Positions 54,101 through 57,846 of a stretch of DNA of 64,000 nucleotides are shown here, in pieces. Origin of the DNA: Liolophura sinensis (taxonomy: Eukaryota; Mollusca; Polyplacophora; Chitonida; Chitonidae). A program made the translations under genes and the position numbers. Under the pieces are notes generated by a model. It saw only the letters and a list, made by a program, of their open reading frames with translations. It was not told the DNA's origin and ran no database searches. Each line of letters starts with the position of its first letter. Positions within the stretch are counted from its first letter, which is position 1. The stretch spans positions 30,845,979 through 30,909,978 of the forward strand of contig NC_088302.1 in assembly GCF_032854445.1 (NCBI RefSeq), in the 5' to 3' direction.

Positions 54101-56160
54101 TGAAATTGTGACATTTTACTGTCCTTTCCAAGCTTTATTCAGACCATAACAATATAGTTTCCTTCTGATTAAATACTTATTTTGTGGATCCCAACAGTGC
54201 ACGAGAGCATATCCGCTGCCATTCCCCATTCTTCAGCCATTTCTTAAATATAACATGACGTTTAGAGGTTGAAAATGTACAATCTCTACCCAAATTAGGA
54301 ACCATGTAGCAAACATTTGAGTTTCACGATCATTAACTGGCATTGCAGACACTAACAGCTATCACTGGATCTCCAAAAGTATTCCACTGGTGCTAAACCC
54401 AGGGAATCCTGAGCAACAACGAAGCATCCCATTGAGGAGAAATTAGTTATGAAAGCAAACGTAAATGTGGCTTTGTGGAGTCTTGCAAAATGGAATTCAC
54501 ATGGCTGTAGTATCATGAGAGGAAAGTAACACAATGCTTGGCAGCATTTTGTCAGATGTTTCCAACCATTGCCGGTGTCAGCCTTCCGTTTTTCAGTGGA
54601 ACTAATAGTGACCGAAAGAATCCAATTCGAACTCACAACTGTGCATCATAAAAAGTGTGTAGAGGCCAAAGCCACTGCAGGTTTCCCTGGGAAAGCTCAC
54701 ATACAGGACAGTAGTATTGCATTAAAGTATACATTTAGATAAATGTACCTGAATTGTATTAAAATTCCTGTGTTATAACAAATATATCTTGGGCTTAACT
54801 GGCTAAATTTGGGGTAGCAGAAAATTTGTTGGGACACCAAATTCTCGAGGTAGCCTGCCCTTAGCGCTACCGGAGATTTGAAAATTTTGTGAGCCCTGCA
54901 TATATAGATGAAGCACAGTAACACGTGGAGGGTCTTTCAGCATTGTTGTTCGTGCCCAACATGTCTGTTTATTACTGTAAATTACAAAATTCCTGACATT
55001 CACGTCATGTGAAGGGAAATATTTAAGTACTTTATTGATTAAACTGAAGTTTTACACTCGTCTTTTTTCCTACAGGCAAGCTCATTGGTAGCTTGCTACC
55101 AGGCTAACAAATCTAAGTTTGTAGAACAGCTTCTTATATTCAGGGATATCAGTATATTGGTGTCAGTCATACAAGGTGTTCTTTGACACCACCGATTTAA
55201 CCAAAACCAGTCACTTTATGCAACATGTTCATGACATGCAACAGCTATTAATATCGAAGACTTCTTCAAAATGCAGTGCCAAGGAAGTATGTACCCGACC
55301 AATGATGTGTGTCTCCAGTCCTATGATGTAGTAGGGGATACCATTGGGATGAAATGTCTCTCACTCACTTCTTGTCTGAATATAGATAACTTCTTAAACT
55401 TTTCCATTCCAGTTCCCGAATCTGACCCACGAGGCATTACAGATGCAAGTCCAAGCTGTGGTCAGACAGCAGATTGCCCAGCAGATTCTACAACAGCAGG
55501 AACTTCAGCGAAGACAGGTCAGTTCTGATGGAGATGAAAACTTACACTTTGGATAGGGTTGTTCTTCGGTTGTTTTTTTTGGAAAGTTGAGAAACATAAA
55601 TAAATTTTATTCAGGTAGTGGAAAGAAAGACATTTCAAATTGAAAAGCACTCACTAAAAGGTTTGAATTAAGGTGCAGGCCCTTCATTGACTAGGACAAA
55701 GTGTTCAAGCACAGCCATAAACAGGAAATTTCTCGGTTGCCCCACTGTCAGTAATTGGAAGGCTTTAATTGGAGGGACAGAATAAGCAACACTTTTGTGG
55801 CTGTATGCGTGTTCTTAACGTTTCCTGAAGACCGCTTGTCTTCCACCATCAGTGCGATGTGCATGTCTGTACATCACACCTCAGACAGTTCATCAGTATC
55901 TGAGGACAATAAGAAGCAAAATTTTTTTAGTATGTTTTTGAACCACAGTCAAATAAATTATTTATTCTCACTGCTACTGTTTTTGTTGTGGGCAGATTGA
56001 ACAGAGGCAGTTCCAGGAGCAGCAGAGACTAAGGCAAATCCAGGCCCAAATACAACAACAACAACAGAACATAGAGACGCACAGATCTGGGACAGGGACA
56101 TACAACAATATGACTAGCTTGCTGCGGCCTGGCCTACCACGACATCCAAACAATAACTGA
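18125..56160 (+). CDS. ATRX: ATRX chromatin remodeller, complete gene (30 coding exons)
   Basis: Thirty exons join in phase to about 2,239 residues if one missing base in exon 15 is allowed for. Order: basic/acidic N-terminus; ADD zinc-finger domain (about 90-235) split over exons 4-6; disordered Lys/Glu/Ser-rich region (about 240-1200); SNF2 ATPase lobe 1 with MGLGKT (about 1290) and DEGH (about 1413); LTGTPLQNN; lobe 2 with [32 protein letters not shown] and [16 protein letters not shown]; Gln-rich tail. Known ATRX orthologues read H3K9me3 with unmodified H3K4 through ADD and, with DAXX, deposit H3.3 in heterochromatin and at telomeres. The vertebrate protein is somewhat longer (about 2,490). 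Match to ATRX rather than RAD54L2 or RAD54 is shown by the ADD domain and exact helicase motifs. Gene identity is seen in sequence; function is from the family. Confidence 0.96.
18337..18488 (+). CDS. ATRX: ATRX coding exon 2
   Basis: CTTCAG|GAAG to AGAAG|GTACAT. It encodes [18 protein letters not shown], a Ser/Gln stretch and SEDLDLPE: a basic then acidic N-terminal segment. The 152-nt length carries one base to exon 3. Confidence 0.85.
19305..19394 (+). CDS. ATRX: ATRX coding exon 3
   Basis: CTTCTAG|GAAC to CTCAG|GTAAGG. Encodes [18 protein letters not shown] and a Lys-rich end, just ahead of the ADD domain. IVKPEP resembles a SUMO-acceptor consensus (hydrophobic-K-x-E), which is inference. 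Confidence 0.82.
19975..20081 (+). CDS. ATRX: ATRX coding exon 4 (ADD domain, GATA-like finger start)
   Basis: TTTCAG|ATGA to GTAAG|GTAAG. Encodes [19 protein letters not shown], then [16 protein letters not shown] and the later CK begin the first zinc site of the ADD domain, and HP.LQVL.CK is strongly conserved with vertebrate ATRX. It ends in phase 0. Confidence 0.93.
20779..20962 (+). CDS. ATRX: ATRX coding exon 5 (ADD domain, PHD core)
   Basis: GTTACAG|CGAT to TTCAG|GTAAG. Encodes [20 protein letters not shown], then [31 protein letters not shown]. The C.WC..GGNL.CCD.C..AFC..C arrangement is the imperfect PHD finger of ADD, which with the GATA-like finger binds the H3 tail. All zinc-ligand cysteines visible in the vertebrate motif are kept. 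Confidence 0.96.
20985..21162 (+). mobile_element. 5'-truncated SINE family 1 copy in ATRX intron 5, with TSD
   Basis: It begins inside the element at GTGGGAAGGTCTGCCAGC, continues to ACGGCGTAAAACACCAATC and ends in a poly(A) run instead of AAATA repeats. The perfect 12-base repeat ATCATTGGTATA flanks it (20985-20996 and 21151-21162). 5' truncation with a TSD fits target-primed reverse transcription. Confidence 0.9.
21494..23107 (+). CDS. ATRX: ATRX coding exon 6 (end of ADD; long disordered region)
   Basis: TGACAG|GGGA to TGCAG|GTGTGT, 1,614 nt, the largest exon. It starts [16 protein letters not shown], the last zinc ligands of ADD, then a helix ([18 protein letters not shown]). The rest is low-complexity Lys/Ser/Glu/Asp with many serine-acid clusters ([28 protein letters not shown]), likely CK2 sites and nuclear localisation signals. 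Vertebrate ATRX also has one very large exon here. The open frame continues 30 bases past the donor, but the phase and the downstream exon support the donor. Confidence 0.93.
24123..24279 (+). mobile_element. 5'-truncated SINE family 1 copy in ATRX intron 6, with TSD
   Basis: The body runs from about 24134 (TGTCAGCGACCTCCGGATGG) through GTATGGCGTATAACACC to a short AAATAAAT tail. TAGCTGTGGTT is repeated perfectly at 24123-24133 and 24269-24279. The head is missing. Confidence 0.85.
24409..24954 (+). CDS. ATRX: ATRX coding exon 7 (disordered, basic/acidic)
   Basis: TTCTCAG|ACGA to AGAAAG|GTAAG, 546 nt. Encodes [18 protein letters not shown], many Ser/Asp/Glu blocks, [19 protein letters not shown] and a possible short helix ([16 protein letters not shown]). 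[14 protein letters not shown] resembles a segment of vertebrate ATRX. Phase 1 on both sides. Confidence 0.88.
24955..28419. other. ATRX intron 7 (3.5 kb)
   Basis: No exon-like sequence fits the frame. Two related segments at about 26010-26110 and 26190-26370 share TACTGTAAATTACCAAATTC-type sequence with 54890-55105 (see the dispersed repeat finding). Poly(T) runs occur at about 27340-27350 and 27731-27745. The rest shows nothing I can name. Confidence 0.5.
28420..28562 (+). CDS. ATRX: ATRX coding exon 8
   Basis: TCCTAG|ATAA to CTTAAG|GTGAG. Encodes [15 protein letters not shown], a Ser run and [19 protein letters not shown]. Charged and disordered; in phase with its neighbours. Confidence 0.85.
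28610..28740 (+). repeat. tRNA-like SINE fragment (third family) in ATRX intron 8
   Basis: CCTGATTAGCTCAGATGATTAAAGC and GTTCAAATCCAGC look like A- and B-box regions, followed by CTGCTGTTTCGGCTGTGGGTTT. A related but separate copy lies near 62240-62400. No complete tRNA fold is expected. Confidence 0.55.
29251..29383 (+). CDS. ATRX: ATRX coding exon 9
   Basis: TTCTTTAG|CCCA to CGATT|GTAAGT. Encodes [20 protein letters not shown], then [20 protein letters not shown]. Acidic and disordered; carries one base on. Confidence 0.84.
30811..31078 (+). CDS. ATRX: ATRX coding exon 10
   Basis: GGTCAG|GCCC to AAAAGG|GTAAGC. Encodes [14 protein letters not shown], then [27 protein letters not shown] and [17 protein letters not shown]. 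The repeated basic and SDSDSDF blocks are ATRX-like but low complexity. Phase agrees on both sides. Confidence 0.85.
31226..31513 (+). mobile_element. Full-length SINE family 1 copy in ATRX intron 10, with TSD
   Basis: The element has the head GGGGCCTCCATGGCTCAGTTG and TTAGCGCGCTAGC, then GACCCAGGAGCCCCTCACC, a B-box-like GAGTCCAACTCG, a middle with CGTACGTGGGAAGGTC, the shared tail ACGGCGTGAAACACCAGTC and four to five AAATA units. The perfect TSD AAAATACACCA is at 31226-31236 and 31503-31513. It is the best reference copy in the window. Confidence 0.93.
32074..32299 (+). CDS. ATRX: ATRX coding exon 11
   Basis: ATGACAG|GAGA to GAGAAG|GTGTAG. Encodes [16 protein letters not shown], then [19 protein letters not shown] and an acidic Gln/Ser end. 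A second donor-like site (AAATCG|GTCAGT at 32287/32288) would also keep the frame, removing four residues. Confidence 0.85.
32592..32850 (-). mobile_element. SINE family 1 copy in ATRX intron 11 (reverse)
   Basis: Read on the minus strand it runs from the tRNA-like region (GACCCAGGAGTCTCTCACC) through CATAATGCTGGCC to the AAATA tail. The outermost head is missing. TTTAAGATTTA at one side and TTTAAAGATTTA at the other are a probable imperfect TSD. Confidence 0.85.
33044..33187 (+). CDS. ATRX: ATRX coding exon 12
   Basis: CTAAAAG|GATG to AAAAAG|GTAAGT, 144 nt, phase 0 on both sides. Encodes [18 protein letters not shown], then a long charged helix ([14 protein letters not shown]). GKRKKIR.IL and E..RRKR.AER match the segment just before the SNF2 domain in vertebrate ATRX. 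Confidence 0.93.
33226..33526 (-). mobile_element. SINE family 2 copy in ATRX intron 12, with TSD
   Basis: The plus strand starts with GAGTGAGTGAGTGAGTG, then AACGTCGTACTCAAC, GTCATATGACGACGAAGG, GCCTCCTTGTTGCAGG and CCATTATACTGATACGGG. The element is therefore reversed and lacks part of its tRNA-like head. The perfect 12-base TSD TCTTTATTTGGA is at 33226-33237 and 33515-33526. Confidence 0.88.
33775..33850 (+). repeat. SINE family 1 tail fragment
   Basis: GGCCGCCTTTATTTGTGG, ATCCTTGGGTATGGCATTAA and AAATAAATAAATAAATC match a diverged tail of family 1. It lies just upstream of ATRX exon 13. Confidence 0.6.
33910..34066 (+). CDS. ATRX: ATRX coding exon 13 (start of SNF2 domain)
   Basis: TTGTCAG|TATA to GGAAG|GTGAGG. 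Encodes [19 protein letters not shown], then [16 protein letters not shown]. The KLKPHQV.G motif is helicase motif Q/Ia territory of ATRX. One base is carried on. Confidence 0.95.
34600..34935 (+). repeat. Diverged family-2-like SINE in ATRX intron 13
   Basis: It has a tRNA-like start (TCAGTGACATAATTGTTAGAGC), GATCAAACCTGGG as a B-box-like region, a middle containing TAATGTGACTAGGTGGGGTG and an end with GTCATATGACTAAAAAATTTG. Its end resembles family 2 but the middle differs, so it may be a subfamily. Confidence 0.6.
35323..37115 (+). mobile_element. Remnant DNA transposon with TTF-type zinc-finger ORF
   Basis: AGTTTGGGCGCCC (35323-35335) and the reverse complement of 37103-37115 agree at 12 of 13 bases and may be terminal inverted repeats. 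Between them lies an ORF (35725-36297, best start at 35740) whose C-terminal part, with a one-base frameshift into 36266-36457, reads as a TTF-type zinc finger. A GC-rich CTCGCTACGCTCGG motif near the right end is common in such elements. No target-site duplication or catalytic domain was found. Confidence 0.5.
35740..36457 (+). pseudogene. Broken TTF-type zinc-finger protein (hAT/DUF4371-like N-terminus)
   Basis: The first frame starts [16 protein letters not shown], has KITDFFGG (a motif seen near the start of such proteins), a Ser/Glu/Pro linker, then [19 protein letters not shown] and GDETWKN before TAA at 36295-36297. In the next frame the match continues [21 protein letters not shown]-x2-C, then HP and H..S.KH, is the TTF zinc-finger pattern that precedes hAT-like transposase domains. 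The catalytic part is missing and the frame is broken, so it is a remnant, not an active gene. Confidence 0.6.
37427..37536 (+). CDS. ATRX: ATRX coding exon 14 (Walker A)
   Basis: TTGTAG|CTGT to CTGTCT|GTAAGT. Encodes [19 protein letters not shown], then [20 protein letters not shown] is the ATP-binding P-loop of the SNF2 motor, at about residue 1290. Confidence 0.96.
37842..37981 (+). CDS. ATRX: ATRX coding exon 15 (helicase motif Ia; one base short)
   Basis: GTCCAG|GTTG to CTTGAG|GTAAAC. The frame from exon 14 gives [33 protein letters not shown], which matches ATRX. Then the match moves to the next frame as [10 protein letters not shown], which joins VFEM of exon 16. The exon is 140 nt; 141 are needed. 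One extra G in the GGG at 37948-37950 would restore the frame. A base-calling or assembly slip in the G run is the simplest explanation, but a real disabling allele is possible. Confidence 0.85.
38151..38635 (+). repeat. Minisatellite, about 67-bp unit, 7 copies, ATRX intron 15
   Basis: Each unit contains GGACATACCTACCTATACTC, CAGGGGCCGATACCTGG and CCCCATTCCTGATGG, then TCTGTGCTCA. The copies are very similar and differ mostly by single bases and one-base indels. Long apparent ORFs (86-108 codons) in all frames come from the repeat. Confidence 0.9.
39844..40024 (+). CDS. ATRX: ATRX coding exon 16
   Basis: CCTAAG|GTAT to CCCTG|GTAAGC. Encodes [35 protein letters not shown], then [29 protein letters not shown] is the conserved motif Ib/Ic region of ATRX. 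A short spliceable acceptor (CCTAAG) is used; phase 0 in, phase 1 out. Confidence 0.95.
40255..40435 (+). repeat. Diverged SINE family 1 copy in ATRX intron 16
   Basis: GAGCCTCTCATCAGTGC, GTTCCAAGCCCAG, TGGTTTCCTCCCCGG, CAGCAACCTACTGGTGGTCG, then GCTCTGCCCGG and CATAATGC follow the family order, but the tail is degraded after GCTTTCCACC. Confidence 0.7.
40862..41005 (-). repeat. SINE family 1 partial copy in ATRX intron 16 (reverse)
   Basis: The plus strand reads ATTTATTTGATTGGTG, ACTCAAGAATATTTG, GGCCAGCATTATGGTGG and CCATCCGCAGGTTGCTG. The tail and middle are present; the head is missing. Confidence 0.8.
41149..41286 (+). CDS. ATRX: ATRX coding exon 17 (DEGH box and motif III)
   Basis: TTGACAG|GACC to TGAGT|GTGAGT. 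Encodes [18 protein letters not shown], then [20 protein letters not shown] is the Walker B box and LTGTPLQNN motif III. All key residues are intact. Confidence 0.97.
41350..41710 (+). mobile_element. SINE family 2 copy in ATRX intron 17
   Basis: It starts with a tRNA-like head (GCCCTGATGACTCAGTTGG, then TAGAGTG), follows with GGTCACACCTAAGACC, GGCGTTCAGCATTACGGGG, CAGTATAATGGCTCGGGC and GCAACAAGGAGGCACATTAC, and ends GACGTTAAACCCTACGCAC then TCACTCA. It is nearly full length. I did not find a clear TSD. Confidence 0.85.
42344..42519 (+). CDS. ATRX: ATRX coding exon 18
   Basis: TTTTCAG|ATCA to GTCCAG|GTAAGG. Encodes [35 protein letters not shown], then [22 protein letters not shown] and [14 protein letters not shown] are ATRX signatures in the SNF2 protrusion. 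Confidence 0.96.
42914..43159 (+). CDS. ATRX: ATRX coding exon 19
   Basis: GCTTCAG|AGAC to ACAAG|GTAGAT. Encodes [35 protein letters not shown], then [27 protein letters not shown] and IWTHPW match ATRX exactly. 82 codons, phase 0. Confidence 0.96.
43789..43952 (+). CDS. ATRX: ATRX coding exon 20 (acidic insert)
   Basis: TTTCAG|GCGT to AATGG|GTAAGC. Encodes [16 protein letters not shown], acidic [13 protein letters not shown], then a Lys run after SDSDDD. Vertebrate ATRX has a similar acidic-then-Lys insert between the lobes (FIASDSDE, then poly-Lys). Confidence 0.92.
44048..44275 (-). mobile_element. SINE family 1 copy in ATRX intron 20 (reverse)
   Basis: Plus strand: ATTTATTTGATTGGTC, ACGACGGCGACCAGC, GGTGGGAGGAAACCGG, CCATCTGCAGGTTGCTGC, CAGCATGAGCTGG, GCTCCTGGGTTATTG. 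The order is complete except for the outer head. A shorter tail fragment lies at about 44705-44800. Confidence 0.82.
44590..44669 (+). CDS. ATRX: ATRX coding exon 21
   Basis: TATACAG|ATCA to GGGAG|GTGAGT. Encodes [18 protein letters not shown], then [19 protein letters not shown] is the segment before lobe 2 in ATRX. 80 nt. Confidence 0.93.
45370..45544 (+). CDS. ATRX: ATRX coding exon 22 (start of lobe 2)
   Basis: ATTCAG|GCGA to CAAGGT|GTAAGT. Encodes [19 protein letters not shown], then a segment with WWWEHVPDE, then [42 protein letters not shown] is the ATRX lobe-2 opening. The last 20 bases and the donor seed the tandem array that follows. Confidence 0.96.
45525..46256 (+). repeat. 58-bp minisatellite carrying ATRX exon-22 end and splice donor
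   Basis: The unit is the last 20 exon bases (GAAGAAATAGGAGACAAGGT), GTAAGTGCTAGCTCATGCC and AGATATTGTCT plus about eight more bases. Donor-like GTAAGTG occurs at the true site 45545 and again at 45603, 45661, 45719, 45777, 45852, 45910, 45968, 46026, 46084, 46159 and 46217. Spacing is 58 bp except where units carry 17-18 bp insertions. Copies keep the exon part nearly intact (some have GGTAC or GACTAG in place of GAGAC). Confidence 0.95.
46869..47325 (+). CDS. ATRX: ATRX coding exon 23 (motif IV plus Lys/Glu insert)
   Basis: CTTCAG|ATTG to GTGAG|GTAAG, 457 nt. It starts [20 protein letters not shown], the conserved motif IV of lobe 2, then runs about 125 residues of Lys/Glu/Asp/Asn low complexity before SILGHISE. 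In vertebrate ATRX only about 25-30 residues separate this motif from DYYRLDGS. The insert is open, in frame and spliced in phase. The following array (47395-47850) also comes right after this exon. Confidence 0.93.
47395..47845 (+). repeat. 18-bp minisatellite in ATRX intron 23
   Basis: About 24 copies of a unit like GATCACCAGTAGAAACCT with variants (GATCACTAG, GATCGCCAG and inserts GATCACACT). It gives long apparent ORFs on both strands made of repeats such as SRNLIT; these are artefacts. It has frequent TGATCA. Confidence 0.95.
47993..48111 (+). CDS. ATRX: ATRX coding exon 24 (motif V region)
   Basis: TTATCAG|TTGT to CTTCAG|GTATG. Encodes [44 protein letters not shown] matches vertebrate ATRX. 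Phase 0 in, 2 out. Confidence 0.94.
48349..48707 (+). mobile_element. SINE family 2 full copy in ATRX intron 24, with TSD
   Basis: The head GGCCCTGATAGCTCAGTTGG, TAGAGCGTCAACC is tRNA-like. The body has GTCACAGCTAGGAC, CAGCATGAAGGGGATAGTGC, TAATGGCTCAGGTGGG and CGTCATGCGACTG, ending TTAAACCCTACGCAC and TCACTCACTC. TGTATGCTA is repeated at 48349-48357 and 48699-48707. Confidence 0.9.
48994..49171 (+). CDS. ATRX: ATRX coding exon 25 (motif V-VI)
   Basis: GTTACAG|AGCC to CTCAG|GTGAG. Encodes [34 protein letters not shown], then [38 protein letters not shown] and R.YRFGQ are canonical motifs V and VI with the arginine finger intact. Confidence 0.97.
49172..49550 (+). repeat. Minisatellite immediately after ATRX exon 25
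   Basis: Units of about 40 and 80 bp alternate TACGAATAGGGCTGAGAAG, TGGGAATAAATATAG and GGACTTATAAGTGGGCAG. The first copy begins within the donor itself (GTGAGAGTACGAATAGGGC). It generates minus-strand ORFs of up to 170 codons with Phe/Ser/Tyr repeats, which are not genes. Confidence 0.9.
50360..50485 (+). repeat. Duplicated acceptor region upstream of ATRX exon 26
   Basis: CCGCCCTTAG|GGTACGAT occurs ending at about 50373 and 50434, each followed by ATTTTTCCTA and ACATGGCACATAAC, then the real site CACACAG|GGTACGATGG at 50484/50485. The exon's first eight bases are thus copied twice together with an acceptor-like AG. Confidence 0.85.
50485..50670 (+). CDS. ATRX: ATRX coding exon 26
   Basis: CACACAG|GGTA to CCTAAG|GTGATT. 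Encodes [39 protein letters not shown], then [29 protein letters not shown] is the canonical post-motif VI segment of ATRX. Confidence 0.97.
50745..51594 (+). repeat. 34-bp minisatellite running into ATRX exon-27 acceptor, split by a SINE
   Basis: Unit: CATGTGCTGTGCTTGTATGA, GATGCTCATCTTGT. Copies start near 50745, are split by a SINE at 50827-51147, and continue for about 12 units from 51148. The real acceptor TTTGCTGTGCTTGTAG|GATCAC at 51594/51595 is clearly a copy in which the unit's TGTATGAG has become TGTAGGAT. The pyrimidine tract of exon 27 is therefore part of the array. Confidence 0.92.
50813..51161 (+). mobile_element. 5'-truncated SINE family 2 inserted in the minisatellite, with TSD
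   Basis: The body starts GGACCAGTAGATCC, has GTCACACCTAAGAC, GGCTCGGGCGGGGCGGC, then CAACAAGGAGGCACATTAC, and ends AACCCCAAGCAC and TCACTCA. The 14-base repeat CTTAATGTGCTGTG is at 50813-50826 and 51148-51161. The target is itself a 34-bp repeat unit. Confidence 0.92.
51595..51760 (+). CDS. ATRX: ATRX coding exon 27
   Basis: TTGTAG|GATC to TAGAG|GTATG. Encodes [38 protein letters not shown], then [21 protein letters not shown] and [13 protein letters not shown] are exact ATRX signatures. Confidence 0.97.
52615..53325 (-). repeat. 140-bp tandem array built from a SINE family 1 tail
   Basis: Five units of 140 bp (AAATGCAGTCAAAATATTT starts at about 52751, 52891, 53031, 53171 and 53311) each contain TTTATTTGATGTATTTTATG, ACTCAAGAATGTTTCAC, GTGGGGAGGAAACCCATG and CCATCCACAGGTTGCTGG. 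This is the reversed tail of family 1. It yields a 253-codon plus-strand ORF of repeated sequence with no start or domain of its own. Confidence 0.93.
53385..53536 (+). CDS. ATRX: ATRX coding exon 28 (Gln/Met-rich tail)
   Basis: TTGCAG|CACC to AAAGG|GTGAGT. Encodes [17 protein letters not shown], then [16 protein letters not shown]. In vertebrate ATRX the Gln-rich tail has a PPNL motif; here PPNVL is similar. Vertebrates have about 100 more residues between exons 27 and 28. The reduced spacing is probably real, but a missed exon in 51761-53384 is possible. Confidence 0.82.
54890..55105 (+). repeat. Dispersed repeat related to intron 7 segments
   Basis: Shares GAAGCACAGTAACACG, TACTGTAAATTAC.AAATTC, AAACTGAAGTTTTACACTCG and GCTCATTGGTAGCTTGCTACC-type blocks with 26190-26370 and 26010-26110. 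No tRNA-like head or terminal repeat was seen. Confidence 0.55.
55413..55517 (+). CDS. ATRX: ATRX coding exon 29
   Basis: TTCCAG|TTCC to AGACAG|GTCAGT. Encodes [19 protein letters not shown], then [16 protein letters not shown], a Gln-rich helix. Phase 0 on both sides. Confidence 0.85.
55996..56160 (+). CDS. ATRX: ATRX coding exon 30 (C-terminus)
   Basis: GGGCAG|ATTG to TGA at 56158-56160. Encodes [16 protein letters not shown], a Gln run and a Gly/Pro-rich end, [11 protein letters not shown]. Coiled-coil-like Gln tail then a disordered end, as in ATRX. Confidence 0.87.
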   Translation: MEQRQFQEQQRLRQIQAQIQQQQQNIETHRSGTGTYNNMTSLLRPGLPRHPNNN

Positions 56161-56204
56161 GGTGTCTTGAAGCTGTGCCGAGTGTCACACTGGTGTTTCT
56201 GTTA

Positions 56205-56490
56205 ACGGACATTTATAGTGTCGGAAGCAACCAACGCATTACTGTCAAAGCCAGCTGGTCACTTACAGTGTCAGAGCCAACTGACACCAACACCTTTATA
56301 GTTCGTGAACTGACTGACACATTTACAATGTCAGGACAAACCAACACATTTATAGTGCCAAATCCAGCTGACACTCTTATTGTGTTGAAGCCAACTGACA
56401 CATTTATAGTGTCTGAGGCAACCGACGCAGTTATGGTATCAGAACAAACTTACACATTTATCATGTCAGGGCCAGAGCCAAGTTACTGAA
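56205..56490 (+). repeat. Degenerate 33-bp array in ATRX 3' UTR
   Basis: Units alternate AACTGACACATTTATAGTG, TCAGAGCCAACTGACACC-like sequence. Roughly eight copies, each about 33 bp, diverged by several bases. It yields a 104-codon ORF with T-D-T-F-I repeats which is not supported as a gene. Confidence 0.8.
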
Positions 56491-57560
56491 CTTTACTCTC
56501 AGTATTGGGTTTGGTCTTCGAGGTAGTGCAGACTGAAAGTTCAGCTTTAGCTGTAGGTGTGAGGAGACTTAGTTTTAAAATCCCTCTAGTCATATCCCAG
56601 GCTCTAGCGGTTGACTAGAGAACTTTGGTTCTCAAAAAATTTCTTTCTGAACTCAAGGAGTTGAATCCTGAACTACTTAAGAGTTTACAGACTTCCAAGC
56701 ACAATGAACCATGAAGAGTGTCCGGGTGCTGTAAGTTTCTTAGTAAACAGCGCCCATCAAATGAGAACAAATTAGACGACGGCAGCTTCCATCTCATCAC
56801 AAATAGTTGAGATACTGAGATGAGATAACGGTCAGGATAGTAGCCTTTATTAGGAAGGGACTGGTGCAAATGTATGACACGTGATCCATTGCACATCACC
56901 ACATTTGAGACTAGCATTTCATTTGCTGTTTTCTGTTGTTAAATCTTTATCACGCCTTAGCTCCTTGAAACTTTTTGTCTGGAGCAAAGAGTGGAAAAAT
57001 GACAAGACTCTCTTCACCTTTGTGCACGCCTCATGGGTTCTGTAAGACATATACGAGAGTGTTTACAGTTGAGAGAACCGAGCCATGGAAGGAATATTTG
57101 AGTTGCATATTTCCCAGATGAGTCGCTACAAGTGTGCAAAAGGTCCAGTGGCGAGACACTTCGACTGCATGCCAGTTTAAGCTTCCCCTAGGGTGTAATC
57201 AGCAGGGAACCTTTCCTCCTAGAGTAATTTGGGCCTGTGTAATGCTGTGGGGCTGTTGCTCACTCCTACCTTTTGATCAGGATGGCATTGTGTGGCACAC
57301 AAGTAATACAATACTTATTCAGTGCAAGAGAACAAGGGTCAGCTCTGCCCAGAGAAGCAAAGATACTCTGTTTAAGAAATGATTTCAATCCATGGATTTG
57401 AAACCCTTGCATAATGATGTAGTGTTTGTACTCATCAGAAAGCCACAACCTACATGTCGCACTATTTGAATAAGGAGAATGACTTTTCCGAGTGTAACAA
57501 TAGCTGTTTTTTTTTGTTTTGTTTTGTTTTTTTTAAATATTGCATTGTTAACCAGTATCC

Positions 57561-57846
57561 CAAATGAGGTTACAGGAAGCCTCCGTGGCTCAGTTGGTTA
57601 GCGCGCTAGCGCAGCGTAATTACCCAGGAGCATCTCACCAATGTGGTCGCTATGAGTTCAAGTCCAGCTCATGCTGGCTTCCTCTCCGGCCATCTGTAGG
57701 AAGGTCTAGCAACAACCTGCGAATGGTCGTGGTTTTCCACCCACCAAAAAGCTGTTGGCCGTCGTATAAGTGAAATATTCTTGAGTACGGCGTAAAACAC
57801 CAATCAAATAAATAAATCAATCAAATAAATCAATCAAATGAGGTTA
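57561..57846 (+). mobile_element. SINE family 1 copy in ATRX 3' UTR, with TSD
   Basis: Full order from GCCTCCGTGGCTCAGTTGG, TTAGCGCGCTAGCGCAGCG, ATGAGTTCAAGTCCAGC through TGGTCGTGGTTTTCC to ACGGCGTAAAACACCAATC and a tail of AAATA/AAATC repeats. CAAATGAGGTTA is repeated perfectly at 57561-57572 and 57835-57846. Confidence 0.93.
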
